From Paenibacillus dakarensis (GTDB taxonomy: Bacteria; Bacillota; Bacilli; Paenibacillales; Paenibacillaceae): 44,582 nucleotides of DNA. The translations under genes were made by a program, and so were the position numbers. This document shows, one piece after another, positions 7,657 through 16,311 of this stretch. The stretch lies in assembly GCF_001373415.1 (NCBI RefSeq), contig NZ_CDSE01000023.1:1-44582 (forward strand). Direction: 5' to 3'. The notes beneath the pieces are model-generated. The model was not told where the DNA came from. It made no database searches and worked only from the letters and a program-made list of their open reading frames with translations. The number at the start of each line of letters is the position of its first letter. Within the stretch, counting starts at the first letter, position 1.

Positions 7657-8580
7657 TTATAGTACACCGATGAGAACAGGCAAAAGGATAAAGGAAGCCA
7701 GTGTCGTCCACAAAATGCACATGGACACCAGCCTCGGTGCTGCATCATACTGCTCTGCAAGGATCACCGCATTCACTGCCGCTGGCATAGCGGATAGAAT
7801 CAGGATGACTTCAAACAATGTACCTTTCACGGACAAGGCAGCGAGAATTGACCAAGCTACTAAAGGGGCCACGGCCATACGCATAACCATACCCGACCAA
7901 AATCCCCGGAGTGAGACCGAAGAAGCTTCTTTGCCGCCGCGCACTCCCATCATCTGTGCTCCAAGGATGACCAGCGCTAAAGGGGCATAGGCGGCTGACA
8001 GCATCGATATACCTGTCTCAAGCCCTTCCGGAAGGTTCACATTTGTAAGCCTCATTAAGACAGCAAGGAACGCTGCATACACCGATGGAAGCGTAAAGAC
8101 AGACTTCACAGCCTTCATTGCGGAAAAATGCGATCTTGCGGCCAGATACACACCAATCGTATTAATAATAATAATCTGCACAATAACATATACGGAAGCC
8201 TTATCGAGTCCCGCTTGTCCGAAAGCAAGCAGTACCAAAGGCAAACCATAATTCACACTGTTCGTAAACATGGTCGTAAGGCCAAGCCCGGATCGTTCCG
8301 GCTGTGAAAGCTTGAGCATCTTCCCAACAGCTCCACACAGCAGCCAGAGAACAAGGACATTAAGAATACAGAAAGCAATTGTTACTGCTACATCTCCTGA
8401 GGTGACCGAGCTATTAGCCAGTGTCTCAAAGATGAGCGCAGGGCTTGTAACATATAGCGAGAGGGCTGACAGCGTTTTGGTTTCCAGCCCTTTAAACCGT
8501 TTCAATAAGCCCCCGGCGATGACAGGCAGGGAGATTGGAAGAAAGACACTATATAATGTAATGAAGAAAGAGGACAACAT
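7657..8580 (-). CDS. AEC-family (auxin efflux carrier type) transporter
   Basis: A 307-residue integral membrane protein with about ten hydrophobic segments in two halves, typical of the AEC family (bacterial members export or import organic acids such as malate). It starts MLSSFFITLYSVFLPISLPV, and has the typical VTSPALIFETLANS and NYGLPLVLLAFG segments; the second half ends near PAAVNAVILAEQYD. The open frame extends upstream, but the ATG at 8580 has AAGGAGGGAG directly before it and matches the usual length. Substrate unknown. Confidence 0.9.
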   Translation of the reverse strand: MLSSFFITLYSVFLPISLPVIAGGLLKRFKGLETKTLSALSLYVTSPALIFETLANSSVTSGDVAVTIAFCILNVLVLWLLCGAVGKMLKLSQPERSGLGLTTMFTNSVNYGLPLVLLAFGQAGLDKASVYVIVQIIIINTIGVYLAARSHFSAMKAVKSVFTLPSVYAAFLAVLMRLTNVNLPEGLETGISMLSAAYAPLALVILGAQMMGVRGGKEASSVSLRGFWSGMVMRMAVAPLVAWSILAALSVKGTLFEVILILSAMPAAVNAVILAEQYDAAPRLVSMCILWTTLASFILLPVLIGVL

Positions 8581-8702
8581 CTTACTCCCTCCTTGAAAAT
8601 AGTGAACTACATACAATCTTTTTTTCACATCGTATCGCTTAAAGTTCTTTACGTCCAAGACCGGGTAACTATAAGTGCTATAGGTAATCTCTATTCCGGC
8701 AC

Positions 8703-8747
8703 AAAAAAAGACCACAAGCTCCCTTCTAAGAAAGAGGAGTTATGGTC
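8703..8747 (-). terminator. Terminator after the GNAT gene at 8766
   Basis: On the minus strand GACCATAACTCC pairs imperfectly with GGGAGCTTGTGGTC and runs into seven T. It ends about 120 bases before the AEC start. Confidence 0.75.
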
Positions 8748-8765
8748 CGTAACAAAATTTTGCTG

Positions 8766-9341
8766 TTATGATTGGTGATACATCTCCCGATATTCATCCT
8801 CCAGAATACTCATCATAATTGCGTCATGATAACAGTGGTCATAAAATAGAACATCCCTCTGCACACCCTCTTGTTTGAATCCCGTTTTTTCATAGGCCTT
8901 GATCGCACGTTCATTATACCCGAACACCTGCAGTTCAATCCGGTGCAGATTCAGAAAACCGAAGCCATATTCCAGAAGCAGGCGAATGGCCTCCGAGCCG
9001 TATCCTTTCCCCATATGCTTGTCTGACTCAATAGCAATTCGCATGCTTGCTTTACGGTTCGTTCGATCAATGTCCAGCAAAGCAATATCCCCAATAAACT
9101 CATTGTTTTCGGATAAAGCAATGATCAGCAGGATTGTAGATCTGTCCCCTGACAGGCTTTCAATGTAGCTGCGAATTCCCTCCAGCGTAAACGGCTGCTG
9201 AGTTCCGGTCAGCCTTCTGACCTCCGGATTTAAAACCATGCGATAATAGCTTTCCGCATCCTCCAGTCCAATCGGTCTTAAATAGACTCTTTCACCTGTT
9301 AAAAAACGAAATGATGACGAGTTCGAACTTTCACTATCCAT
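8766..9341 (-). CDS. GNAT acetyltransferase, RimJ/SpeG-like
   Basis: 191 residues with the Acetyltransf_3 pattern: TGERVYLRPIGLEDAESYYR at the start, then the acetyl-CoA loop near MGKGYGSEAIRLLLEYGF, and LHRIELQVFGYNERAIKAYEKTGF near the end. Such enzymes N-acetylate ribosomal protein termini, polyamines or small amines. The ribosome site GAGGGGGG precedes the ATG. The next gene upstream on the same strand is also a GNAT enzyme 48 bases away, and the two may form an operon. The substrate cannot be predicted. Confidence 0.92.
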   Translation of the reverse strand: MDSESSNSSSFRFLTGERVYLRPIGLEDAESYYRMVLNPEVRRLTGTQQPFTLEGIRSYIESLSGDRSTILLIIALSENNEFIGDIALLDIDRTNRKASMRIAIESDKHMGKGYGSEAIRLLLEYGFGFLNLHRIELQVFGYNERAIKAYEKTGFKQEGVQRDVLFYDHCYHDAIMMSILEDEYREMYHQS

Positions 9342-9389
9342 GCTATGTCCCCCCCTCTTGCCTTATCGTCTATTGATTAATCAGCTTTT

Positions 9390-9899
9390 TTAACTTTCAA
9401 TGGCACGACCCACAATAACGAGGTCACGCTTAACCCCATCCAGTTCTGCAACAGCAGGAAGCAGACCCCACTGTTCAAAGCCAAATTTTGCGAGCAGCTT
9501 CAAGCTCGGCTCGTTATGTCCAAAGACAAAGCCAACGAGGTTACTTACTTTAAGACGAGGGCATTCCTTCAGCGCCCTCACGATAAGGATGCTTCCTGCA
9601 CCGGTCCCGCGATACTTCTCAGCGACATAAATGCTGATCTCAGCCGTTCCCTGATAAGCAGGCCGCCCGTAAAAGGATTGAAAGCTCATCCAAGCCGCAA
9701 CCTCACCATTCTTGCGCATGACCCACAGCGGACGCGAATCAGAGGTATGCTCCTCAAACCAGGGAATCCTGCTCTCTATTGTCACAGGCTCCAGATCTGC
9801 AGTAACCATTCTGCCAGATATCGTCGAGTTATAAATGTCTACAATGGCCGGCAAATCTTCTTTAACAGCATAATCAATCTGATGGTGTTCAATTGCCAT
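9390..9899 (-). CDS. GNAT acetyltransferase, phosphinothricin-acetyltransferase-like
   Basis: 169 residues of the Pat/YwnH-like branch: [20 protein letters not shown] at the N-terminus, a catalytic core with [13 protein letters not shown], and the acetyl-CoA loop [17 protein letters not shown] followed by [19 protein letters not shown]. Family members acetylate phosphinothricin, methionine sulfoximine or related amino acid analogues. Ribosome site GGAGGATTAGAC stands before the ATG. It probably heads a two-gene unit with the GNAT gene at 8766. Resistance to any given compound is not implied. Confidence 0.92.
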   Translation of the reverse strand: MAIEHHQIDYAVKEDLPAIVDIYNSTISGRMVTADLEPVTIESRIPWFEEHTSDSRPLWVMRKNGEVAAWMSFQSFYGRPAYQGTAEISIYVAEKYRGTGAGSILIVRALKECPRLKVSNLVGFVFGHNEPSLKLLAKFGFEQWGLLPAVAELDGVKRDLVIVGRAIES

Positions 9900-10137
9900 G
9901 TCTAATCCTCCGCAACTTGTGTAGATATATGTATGTTTATTTTACAGGAGACCGGCAAGAAACGCATTTTTTTCTTGTATCATTGCACGCTACAGATTCT
10001 TTCGACTAGTTCACACCAGTAGATCCCCAGAAAACCAGCTTGTCCTCCCCCACACTTTACTTCACTCCCCGAAAAGGCTACGCTTGTAACTAGACAAACT
10101 ACCATTGTGAACAAAGTGGAAAGGGATGTATATAACC

Positions 10138-11226
10138 ATGAATGAAAGACTAGATCAATTAACCCAAGCGATGTCCATAAATAACTGGGATGTTTTATTA
10201 ATAACCGATCCCAAGCATGTGTATTATGTAACAGGGTTTGCAAGTGATCCGCATGAACGTTTCCTTGGGCTGCTGATGCAGCGCGGTGAGGAACCTAAAC
10301 TCATCGTTCCGGCGCTGGATGGGGATGCCGCTGCAGCCGCTTCGTCCGTGAGCAGCATCGTAACCCACCAGGATACAGATAATCCTTATGAACTGCTCCG
10401 TAAACAGATTAATGGATCGATCGGAACCCTGGCTGTTGAAAAGGAACAGCTTACCGTTTCCCGTTATGAACAGCTTCAGCAATTCCTTCCTGCCCGTTCG
10501 TATATAGATGCAGGTCAGGTGCTGCGTGATATGCGTGTCCGAAAGTCAGAGAGTGAAATCACTATCATGAAACAGGCTGTCGCTCTTGTGGAAGATGTTC
10601 TTGCACAGGGATTAAAGCAGGTAAAGATCGGAATGCAGGAAATCGAGCTTGTGGCCGAGCTGGAGTATTTGATGAAAAAGCTAGGGGCAGACGCTCCTTC
10701 CTTTGACACGATGGTGCTGACCGGCACGAACACCGCCCTTCCCCACGGCGTTCCGGGATCACGGAAGATTGCGGAAGGGGACCTGCTTATGTTCGACATG
10801 GGTGTATACGCGGGAGGATATGCGTCGGACATTACCCGTACCTTCGCTGTCGGCCAAATCAGCAAGGAGCAAGAACGCATATACAACACGGTTCTGGAAG
10901 CGAATGAAGCAGCGATTCGCGCGGTTAAACCCGGGGTTACCTACGGATCCATTGATAAAGCAGCCCGATCCGTCATTGAAGAAGCAGGCTACGGCCCTGC
11001 CTTCTTGCATCGCCTGGGCCACGGTCTGGGGCTTGATGTGCATGAGTACCCTTCCATTCACGGCCTAAATGAAGATCTGCTTACCAGCGGCGCTGTCTTC
11101 ACGATTGAGCCCGGCATCTATGTTCCCGGCGTTGGAGGAGTACGGATCGAGGATGATGTATACGTAACAGACAACGGCGTTGAAGTATTGACTTCGTTCC
11201 CTAAACAGCTTACCGTTTTAGGCTAA
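10138..11226 (+). CDS. M24-family Xaa-Pro aminopeptidase/dipeptidase
   Basis: A 362-residue metallopeptidase of the pita-bread fold. The N-terminal domain (about 1-125) is the creatinase-like domain. The catalytic part has all five metal-ligand regions: FDMGVYAGGYASDITRTF with two Asp, HRLGHGLGLDVHE with His, TIEPGIYVPG with Glu, and VRIEDDV with Glu. It cleaves peptides with proline in the second position. The ATG at 10138 gives 12 bases after GGAAAGGG; the in-frame ATG at 10126 touches that site, so 10138 is a moderate preference. It resembles Bacillus YkvY/PapA types. Confidence 0.93.
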   Translation: MNERLDQLTQAMSINNWDVLLITDPKHVYYVTGFASDPHERFLGLLMQRGEEPKLIVPALDGDAAAAASSVSSIVTHQDTDNPYELLRKQINGSIGTLAVEKEQLTVSRYEQLQQFLPARSYIDAGQVLRDMRVRKSESEITIMKQAVALVEDVLAQGLKQVKIGMQEIELVAELEYLMKKLGADAPSFDTMVLTGTNTALPHGVPGSRKIAEGDLLMFDMGVYAGGYASDITRTFAVGQISKEQERIYNTVLEANEAAIRAVKPGVTYGSIDKAARSVIEEAGYGPAFLHRLGHGLGLDVHEYPSIHGLNEDLLTSGAVFTIEPGIYVPGVGGVRIEDDVYVTDNGVEVLTSFPKQLTVLG

Positions 11227-11242
11227 GCTGACTTAACTACAC

Positions 11243-11287
11243 AAAAAACGGCCATTCCTCAAGCTTTACAGAGGAATGGCCGTTTTT
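11243..11287. terminator. Bidirectional terminator between converging genes
   Basis: A perfect 17-base stem (AAAAACGGCCATTCCTC with its complement) around a ten-base loop, with A and T runs at both ends, so it can stop both the peptidase and the DUF4184 gene. Confidence 0.95.
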
Positions 11288-11304
11288 AATTGGAAAGCTA
11301 TTTT

Positions 11305-12045
11305 TCATTGAAACCCATTCCTGTATTTGATGAACAAAGACATAATGAACAGGCTGATGAAGGCTGAGTCGATTATGCGAACCACAGCGACGCCGTAGCT
11401 CCGGATTGAAACATAGTCTATGAGATACCAGCATACCAGCGTTAGTATAGCTAACAGGATGAATGCAGTCCAAAAGAACACTTTCTGTTTCGGCGGCACA
11501 CTATTCACCTTAGTTCCCTGAGTATGGGCCGCTCTATAATACATGTAAACAAGTATGATGCTTAATCCCAGTAATGTACTTCCATGCTGCAGGAACTTGT
11601 ATAACGGTATATCATAACCAGCGATGTGAAACGTATGACTCAGAGACGGAAACTTTGTAACCATAAATCCATGCTTATGCGTGAATGCGTCCCACACCAC
11701 ATGTGTCACCATCCCGACTATCGCACAATAAACAAAGACGATGATTCGAAGTCCCAGGCTGGAGTTGCTCTTCGCTGGAATCGACTCTTGTAAAGTAGCA
11801 GGCAGATGCTTTACAAGAGTTTGATGGATTACGATATGATATATCCCGTACAAGAGAATCACCAACGGAAGATTAAAATATAGAAACCCGCTAAAGGTAT
11901 GTCCAATCTCTCCTATAGGTCTCCCTCTCAGAAAATATTCAAAATCAGGAGCCATGCTCCCAAGAACCAATGCAGAAAAATCGACGTATTTGCTCTTTCT
12001 CGAAAATGGCAGTACAGCTGCCGGATGTGCAAACGTTAATGGCAT
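11305..12045 (-). CDS. DUF4184-family membrane protein
   Basis: A 246-residue integral membrane protein. The N-terminal signature PLTFAHPAAVLPF, then LGSMAPDFEYFL, and GMVTHVVWDAFTHKHGF identify the DUF4184 family; His and Asp residues in these motifs resemble those of membrane-bound metal-dependent hydrolases (YdjM-like), but no activity is established. About six hydrophobic segments alternate with short loops. Ribosome site CAGGAGTGACTTT precedes the ATG. A 32-codon open frame lies just upstream on the same strand. Confidence 0.85.
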   Translation of the reverse strand: MPLTFAHPAAVLPFSRKSKYVDFSALVLGSMAPDFEYFLRGRPIGEIGHTFSGFLYFNLPLVILLYGIYHIVIHQTLVKHLPATLQESIPAKSNSSLGLRIIVFVYCAIVGMVTHVVWDAFTHKHGFMVTKFPSLSHTFHIAGYDIPLYKFLQHGSTLLGLSIILVYMYYRAAHTQGTKVNSVPPKQKVFFWTAFILLAILTLVCWYLIDYVSIRSYGVAVVRIIDSAFISLFIMSLFIKYRNGFQ

Positions 12046-12078
12046 AAAGTCACTCCTGTGTAATAAAACCCCCGATTA

Positions 12079-12177
12079 CTATTCCGCTAACCATTCTTCA
12101 AACTCGCTGGTGGCTTTGTTTGAATATACAATAACTGTACTGGAAATAGAATATCCGGATTGGTATTTTATTTTCAC
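12079..12177 (-). CDS. Possible 32-residue peptide upstream of the DUF4184 gene
   Basis: GTG start with GAGAGGG about nine bases away. The product reads MKIKYQSGYSISSTVIVYSN and ends KATSEFEEWLAE. It lies between the tcyP terminator and the DUF4184 start, 33 bases before the latter, on the same strand. The protein-like composition and position are the only support, so it may be chance. Confidence 0.25.
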   Translation of the reverse strand: MKIKYQSGYSISSTVIVYSNKATSEFEEWLAE

Positions 12178-12212
12178 GCATTTCACCCTCTCAACTGTCC
12201 GAAGCCTAAACA

Positions 12213-12243
12213 AAAAAGCCTTACCCGGGAGGGTACGGCTTCC
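12213..12243 (-). terminator. Terminator of tcyP
   Basis: On the minus strand AAGCCGTACCC and GGGTAAGGCTT form an 11-base stem with one mismatch and a four-base loop, followed by TTTTTG. Confidence 0.85.
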
Positions 12244-12256
12244 TTAAATCTTTGCA

Positions 12257-13651
12257 TTACGATTGCATGATATCAATATCCTGATTTCGATCCTTAAATA
12301 CGTTATCGTTGACATCATTCATGACTCTGCCCGTAATCATACCGGCTGTCATTGATCCATTAACATTTAGAGCTGTCCGGCCCATATCAATCAATGGTTC
12401 CACCGAGATCAGAAGTCCCGCCAAAGCGACCGGCAGATTCATCGTGGATAGTACAATCAGGGAAGCGAAGGTTGCCCCGCCGCCTACACCTGCGACACCG
12501 AAGGAGCTGATCATCACAACAGCGATCAACGGAAGGATAAATGACCAATCCGTCGGATCGATTCCAGCCGTTGGCGCAATCATGACGGCCAGCATGGCAG
12601 GATAAATTCCTGCACATCCATTTTGGCCCATGGTCGCACCAAGAGAAGCCGCCAGATTCGCTATCCCCTCCTGCACACCAAGCTTCTTGTTCTGCGTCTG
12701 CACACTCAGCGGTATGGATGCTGCACTCGAGCGGGAAGTGAACGCAAACGTCAATACAGGCAGCGCCTTCCGAATATAAGTGACCGGATTGAATCGGAAC
12801 AGAAGCAGCAGAAGCATATGAATCAAGAACATAACGATCAAAGCGACATAAGAAGCTAGCACAAAATCGATTAAGTCCAGAATAACCTGGAAATCCGTTC
12901 CTGCTATGGTCTTGGCCATCAGCGCCAAAATCCCGTACGGCGTCAGTCTGAGGATCAGGGTTACCATCCGCATCACCACAGCATACAACGCTCGGATCAT
13001 TCCCCGGAATGTCTCGGCCTGTTCCGGCTGCTTGCGATCAAGCCCAAGCAAGGCGACGCCGATGAAGGCGGAGAAGATGACAACCGCGATTGTGGATGAT
13101 TTTCTTGCACCGGTCATATCCGCGAACGGATTGGACGGGATAAACTCCAGAATTTGCTGAGGCAGTGTCTGATTGCTTACATCCCCCAGTTTATCTTCCA
13201 ACAGAGCGCCCTGCTCATGCTCTGCAGCTCCGGCCTGTATATTCTCCGCAGAAAGATCGAAGACAAGTGATGTCGTGATTCCGACCGAGGCTGCAACACC
13301 TGTCGTCAGAATCAGAACAGCAATGATCAGACCGCTCATTTTGCCGAGATTCTTGCCGCCCTTTAAATTCATAATCGCAGAAATAATCGATACCATAATG
13401 AGCGGAATGACCATCATTTGCAGCAGGCGGACATAACCGTAACCCACCAGGTTAAACCACTGTGTTGATTTTGCAACGACATCTGAATCTGCAGAATAGA
13501 TTAATTGCAAAATGGCACCAAATAATACACCGAGCCCTAAACCCGCAAATACCCGCTTCGTAAATGAATAATGTTTCTTCTGCATCCAGTACAGTATTCC
13601 GATAAGCAGAAGCAGAACAAGGACATTAATAACAATCCAGGCTGTATCCAT
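12257..13651 (-). CDS. tcyP: L-cystine uptake symporter TcyP
   Basis: A 464-residue dicarboxylate/amino acid:cation symporter. The N-terminal region (a membrane helix, then MQKKHYSFTKRVFAGLGLGV) and the middle (YGYVRLLQMMVIPLIMVSI) match Bacillus TcyP/YhcL, which imports cystine. Glutamate-transporter-like reentrant motifs are visible: TFAFTSRSSAASIPLSV and the helix around GATMGQNGCAGIYPAM. GGGGAGG precedes the ATG. In Bacillus this gene is repressed by CymR when sulfur is plentiful; I could not find a convincing CymR box here. Notably, a sulfate importer elsewhere in the window is degraded. Confidence 0.95.
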   Translation of the reverse strand: MDTAWIVINVLVLLLLIGILYWMQKKHYSFTKRVFAGLGLGVLFGAILQLIYSADSDVVAKSTQWFNLVGYGYVRLLQMMVIPLIMVSIISAIMNLKGGKNLGKMSGLIIAVLILTTGVAASVGITTSLVFDLSAENIQAGAAEHEQGALLEDKLGDVSNQTLPQQILEFIPSNPFADMTGARKSSTIAVVIFSAFIGVALLGLDRKQPEQAETFRGMIRALYAVVMRMVTLILRLTPYGILALMAKTIAGTDFQVILDLIDFVLASYVALIVMFLIHMLLLLLFRFNPVTYIRKALPVLTFAFTSRSSAASIPLSVQTQNKKLGVQEGIANLAASLGATMGQNGCAGIYPAMLAVMIAPTAGIDPTDWSFILPLIAVVMISSFGVAGVGGGATFASLIVLSTMNLPVALAGLLISVEPLIDMGRTALNVNGSMTAGMITGRVMNDVNDNVFKDRNQDIDIMQS

Positions 13652-13779
13652 GTATGATGCCTCCCCATTTTAAATAAGTGATATACGTATTCATTTCCAA
13701 ATATAAATACACTTTAAACATTACCCTTAAAATCCCACCCGTTATCTATTATTATGAAAAAGAAATTCTGTTAATGCGA

Positions 13780-13800
13780 AAAAGACGGCTAATAGCCGTC
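13780..13800 (-). terminator. Terminator of the btuCD-like operon
   Basis: On the minus strand GACGGCTATTAGCCGTC is a perfect hairpin followed by TTTTTCG. It lies about 57 bases after the ATPase stop. Confidence 0.85.
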
Positions 13801-13856
13801 CAATGTTTTGCAGCATATTTCATTTATCAATACCTGCAGTCCTTATTAACACCATT

Positions 13857-14648
13857 TTATCCGCTTGCAGATCTATGGCATGCCGTCAACAGTACCTGTG
13901 GAGCTCCATTCTCAGGGTGCATCACTACTGCCGGGTCCACCCGAAACACCTGCCGGATAAAATCCTCTGTCAGTAATTTGGACGGAACTCCTTCTCCCGC
14001 TATATTCCCGTCTTTCAGGACCAGCAGCCGATCACAGAACTGGGCAGCCAGGTTCAGATCATGCAGCACACTAATAACAGTAATGCCTGTTTCTTCACGC
14101 CACTCTGCTACCATGTTCATGAATTGCAGCTGATACCGGATATCCAGATACGTAGTAGGTTCATCCAGTAATAAAAGGTCTGGCTCCTGTGCCATCACTT
14201 TCCCCAAGGCTGCACGCTGTCTCTGTCCTCCGCTTAACTGATCCAGCCTACGGGATTCCAGATTTTCAAGCTCAAGCTTATGAATAATACGATCAAGCAG
14301 CGGTGCTGTATCTCTCTTCTCCCGTCCCAGCCAGTCCTGAAAAGGATACCGCCCCATCTCAAGCACTTCTCGTACCGTAAAATCCGTAGGAGCAAGACCA
14401 TCCTGCTGAAGCACAGCAACAATCCGGGCCATTTCTTTTCGGCTGTAACTTGAAATTTCTCTTCCCTGAAGCGTGATTTGTCCCGCAGATGGCGTTTCTA
14501 CACCAGACAGAAGCTGCAGCAGCGTTGACTTGCCGCTTCCGTTCGGTCCGATAACCCCCCACCATTCCCCCTGACTCACGCACCAGTCTATTTCCGACAC
14601 CGCGTTCAACCGCTCATAACGTTTGCTGACACCTTGAAGTGTAATCAT
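13857..14648 (-). CDS. btuD: ABC transporter ATP-binding protein, cobalamin/iron-chelate type
   Basis: A 263-residue ATPase of the FecE/BtuD class. Walker A is GPNGSGKST, the Q-loop region is AVLQQDGLAPTDFTVREVLEMGRYPF, the signature is LSGGQRQRAALGK, and Walker B is LLLLDEPTTYLD with the H-loop in VLHDLNLAAQFCDR. Its ATG overlaps the permease stop by four bases. Lying behind a cobalamin riboswitch, it most likely powers import of vitamin B12 or another corrinoid. It is of normal length; the usual extra C-terminal domain seen in some BtuD fusions is absent. No gene for the solute-binding protein follows; the operon ends at the terminator near 13790. Confidence 0.88.
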   Translation of the reverse strand: MITLQGVSKRYERLNAVSEIDWCVSQGEWWGVIGPNGSGKSTLLQLLSGVETPSAGQITLQGREISSYSRKEMARIVAVLQQDGLAPTDFTVREVLEMGRYPFQDWLGREKRDTAPLLDRIIHKLELENLESRRLDQLSGGQRQRAALGKVMAQEPDLLLLDEPTTYLDIRYQLQFMNMVAEWREETGITVISVLHDLNLAAQFCDRLLVLKDGNIAGEGVPSKLLTEDFIRQVFRVDPAVVMHPENGAPQVLLTACHRSASG

Positions 14649-15691
14649 GACCTTCCCTCCCTGCGCTGCTTCTTGTTCCGGTACAGCAAATAGGCAAAGA
14701 ACGGAGCACCCACAAACGCTGTTACAACACCGATCGGAATCTCAGTCGGCGACAGTAATGTTCTCGCTGCGGTATCGGACCAGACCATAAAAATGGCTCC
14801 TCCCAAGGCGGACAGTGGGATAATGATCCGGTAATCCGAACCTGTTATTAAACGGATCATATGAGGTACAACCAAGCCCACGAAGCCTATTACACCCGAT
14901 ACCGATACAGCAGCTGCCGTCAGCAGCGTAGCTATGATGAGGACGCTCGTCTTCAGGCGGTCTACATGAAGTCCCATATGGGCCGCCTGACGTTCCCCTA
15001 GTGCGAGAAGATTCAGCATGCGCGCCCGGCTCCACAAATACAGCAGTCCTAAAGTGAAATAAGGAAATAGAACAGCGATGTATGTCCATCCTCTCATGCT
15101 TAAGCTTCCCATCGTCCAGAACAAAATATCGGTCAGGGTTTCCTTGGACATCACCGTCAGGAACGATACCGCCGCCCCGAGAAATGACTGCATGACCACA
15201 CCGGATAGAATCAGCCCATGGGTCGGTATTTTACCCTGATCCCTAGCCAGCAGCAGCACAATCCATAACGTGATAATTCCAGTCAGAAACGCGACCAAGG
15301 GCAGCGTCCAGGCTCCTGCGAAGGAATACTGCAATCCGTAGAAGATCAGAAAAGCAGCCCCAAGTGAAGAACCGGAGGATACCCCTAGCGTAAACGGATC
15401 CGCGAGCGGATTACGCAGAACACCTTGGAATGCAGCGCCAGCAACCGCAAGAGAAGCCCCAACAAGCATGCCCAGCAGAATGCGGGGAAGTCTTACCTTC
15501 ATAATGATCTGCTCGGAAGAGACTTCCCAGTTCATCGCGATGGAATCACCAATCCATGGCACCCGGTGAAGAAGCATTGCACCAATCTCCTTAACAGGCA
15601 GATGCACGGAGCCAATGCCAAGGCTGACCACGAGTGTCAGCAATAAGAGCAGTAAGCCAGCCGTTCCGTAAACCGCAAGCTTTTTACTCAT
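14645..15691 (-). CDS. btuC: ABC transporter permease, FecCD/BtuC type
   Basis: A 348-residue permease with about ten membrane helices and the FecCD hallmarks: RLPRILLGMLVGASLAVAGA, NPLADPFTLGVSSGSSLGAA, and FVGLVVPHMIRLITGSDYR (the coupling region). The open frame extends to 15748, but the ATG at 15691 has CAGGAGAAG before it and starts a proper membrane helix after MSKKLAVYG. It is the first gene downstream of the cobalamin riboswitch and its terminator, so corrinoid import under B12 feedback is the natural reading. A binding-protein gene, which normally leads such operons, is missing. Confidence 0.9.
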   Translation of the reverse strand: MSKKLAVYGTAGLLLLLLTLVVSLGIGSVHLPVKEIGAMLLHRVPWIGDSIAMNWEVSSEQIIMKVRLPRILLGMLVGASLAVAGAAFQGVLRNPLADPFTLGVSSGSSLGAAFLIFYGLQYSFAGAWTLPLVAFLTGIITLWIVLLLARDQGKIPTHGLILSGVVMQSFLGAAVSFLTVMSKETLTDILFWTMGSLSMRGWTYIAVLFPYFTLGLLYLWSRARMLNLLALGERQAAHMGLHVDRLKTSVLIIATLLTAAAVSVSGVIGFVGLVVPHMIRLITGSDYRIIIPLSALGGAIFMVWSDTAARTLLSPTEIPIGVVTAFVGAPFFAYLLYRNKKQRREGRS

Positions 15692-15800
15692 GATCTTGCT
15701 TCTCCTGCCGAATATATCGCTAATTCCGCTACCCGGGCAGGAAACCATGATTCCCTATAATTATTCACTCGATTTCTCTCCTAATCCCAAGTTTAAACAG

Positions 15801-15841
15801 TAAAAAGCCCTTAATCTCTCCCTAAGAGAATCAAGGGCTTA
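15801..15841 (-). terminator. Riboswitch-controlled intrinsic terminator
   Basis: On the minus strand AAGCCCTTGATTCTCT pairs with AGAGATTAAGGGCTT (one mismatch) and runs into TTTTTAC. It lies between the cobalamin aptamer and btuC, the expected expression platform. Confidence 0.85.
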
Positions 15842-15909
15842 CGTTTGTGGTCTGCTCGTCCAGGGCATAAGTCCGCCAAACGCAATCCTTTCCTCGAAGG
15901 ACCGTTAGA

Positions 15910-16085
15910 TGATCAAGCGGGCAGGTCTCCTGACTTTCAGGTTGAAATGATACCTTCGCCTTCCCGAACCCGTACAGGCCAGTGGCATAAATGAATGTAT
16001 CCCTGATTCACAGTGGCGGGACCGTGCTGGACTTTAACCGGCTTCCCTTTTAACCCGGGAGCAGCTAACTATAGAGATTGCTCTC
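15910..16085 (-). ncRNA. Cobalamin (B12) riboswitch
   Basis: The minus strand carries the conserved elements in order: AAAGGGAAGCCGGTTAAAGT, then CACGGTCCCGCCACTGTGA, a variable arm with GGGAAGGCGAAGG, and the B12 box AGTCAGGAGACCTGCC (near 15919-15934). A terminator 80 to 120 bases further on can switch off the downstream permease/ATPase genes when cobalamin binds. Boundaries are approximate by about 20 bases. Confidence 0.95.
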
Positions 16086-16311
16086 TCCGGGACCGCGCAA
16101 GTTTTAAATATTCTTTTTTTGCCAAGCACTCTTCTCTGTTGACGATTATATGCAATATTCGCCCAGCTTACAACCTTGAACTTCATAGCGGCAGTTCATT
16201 TTCTTTTCCATTTTCACTTTTTCAGGCTGAATCTTTGCTCTTAGGGCAAGCGTTAGTTTACAATAGACCTGAAGCACTATAAGCTGATACAAACCATACG
16301 GAGGCGTACAT

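Noticed and set aside
13652..13740. Possible CymR box before tcyP
   Set aside because: The AT-rich sequence around GGAAATGAATACGTATATC resembles the motif only loosely.
15850..16100. Short open frames inside the riboswitch region
   Set aside because: The conserved cobalamin aptamer explains the sequence.
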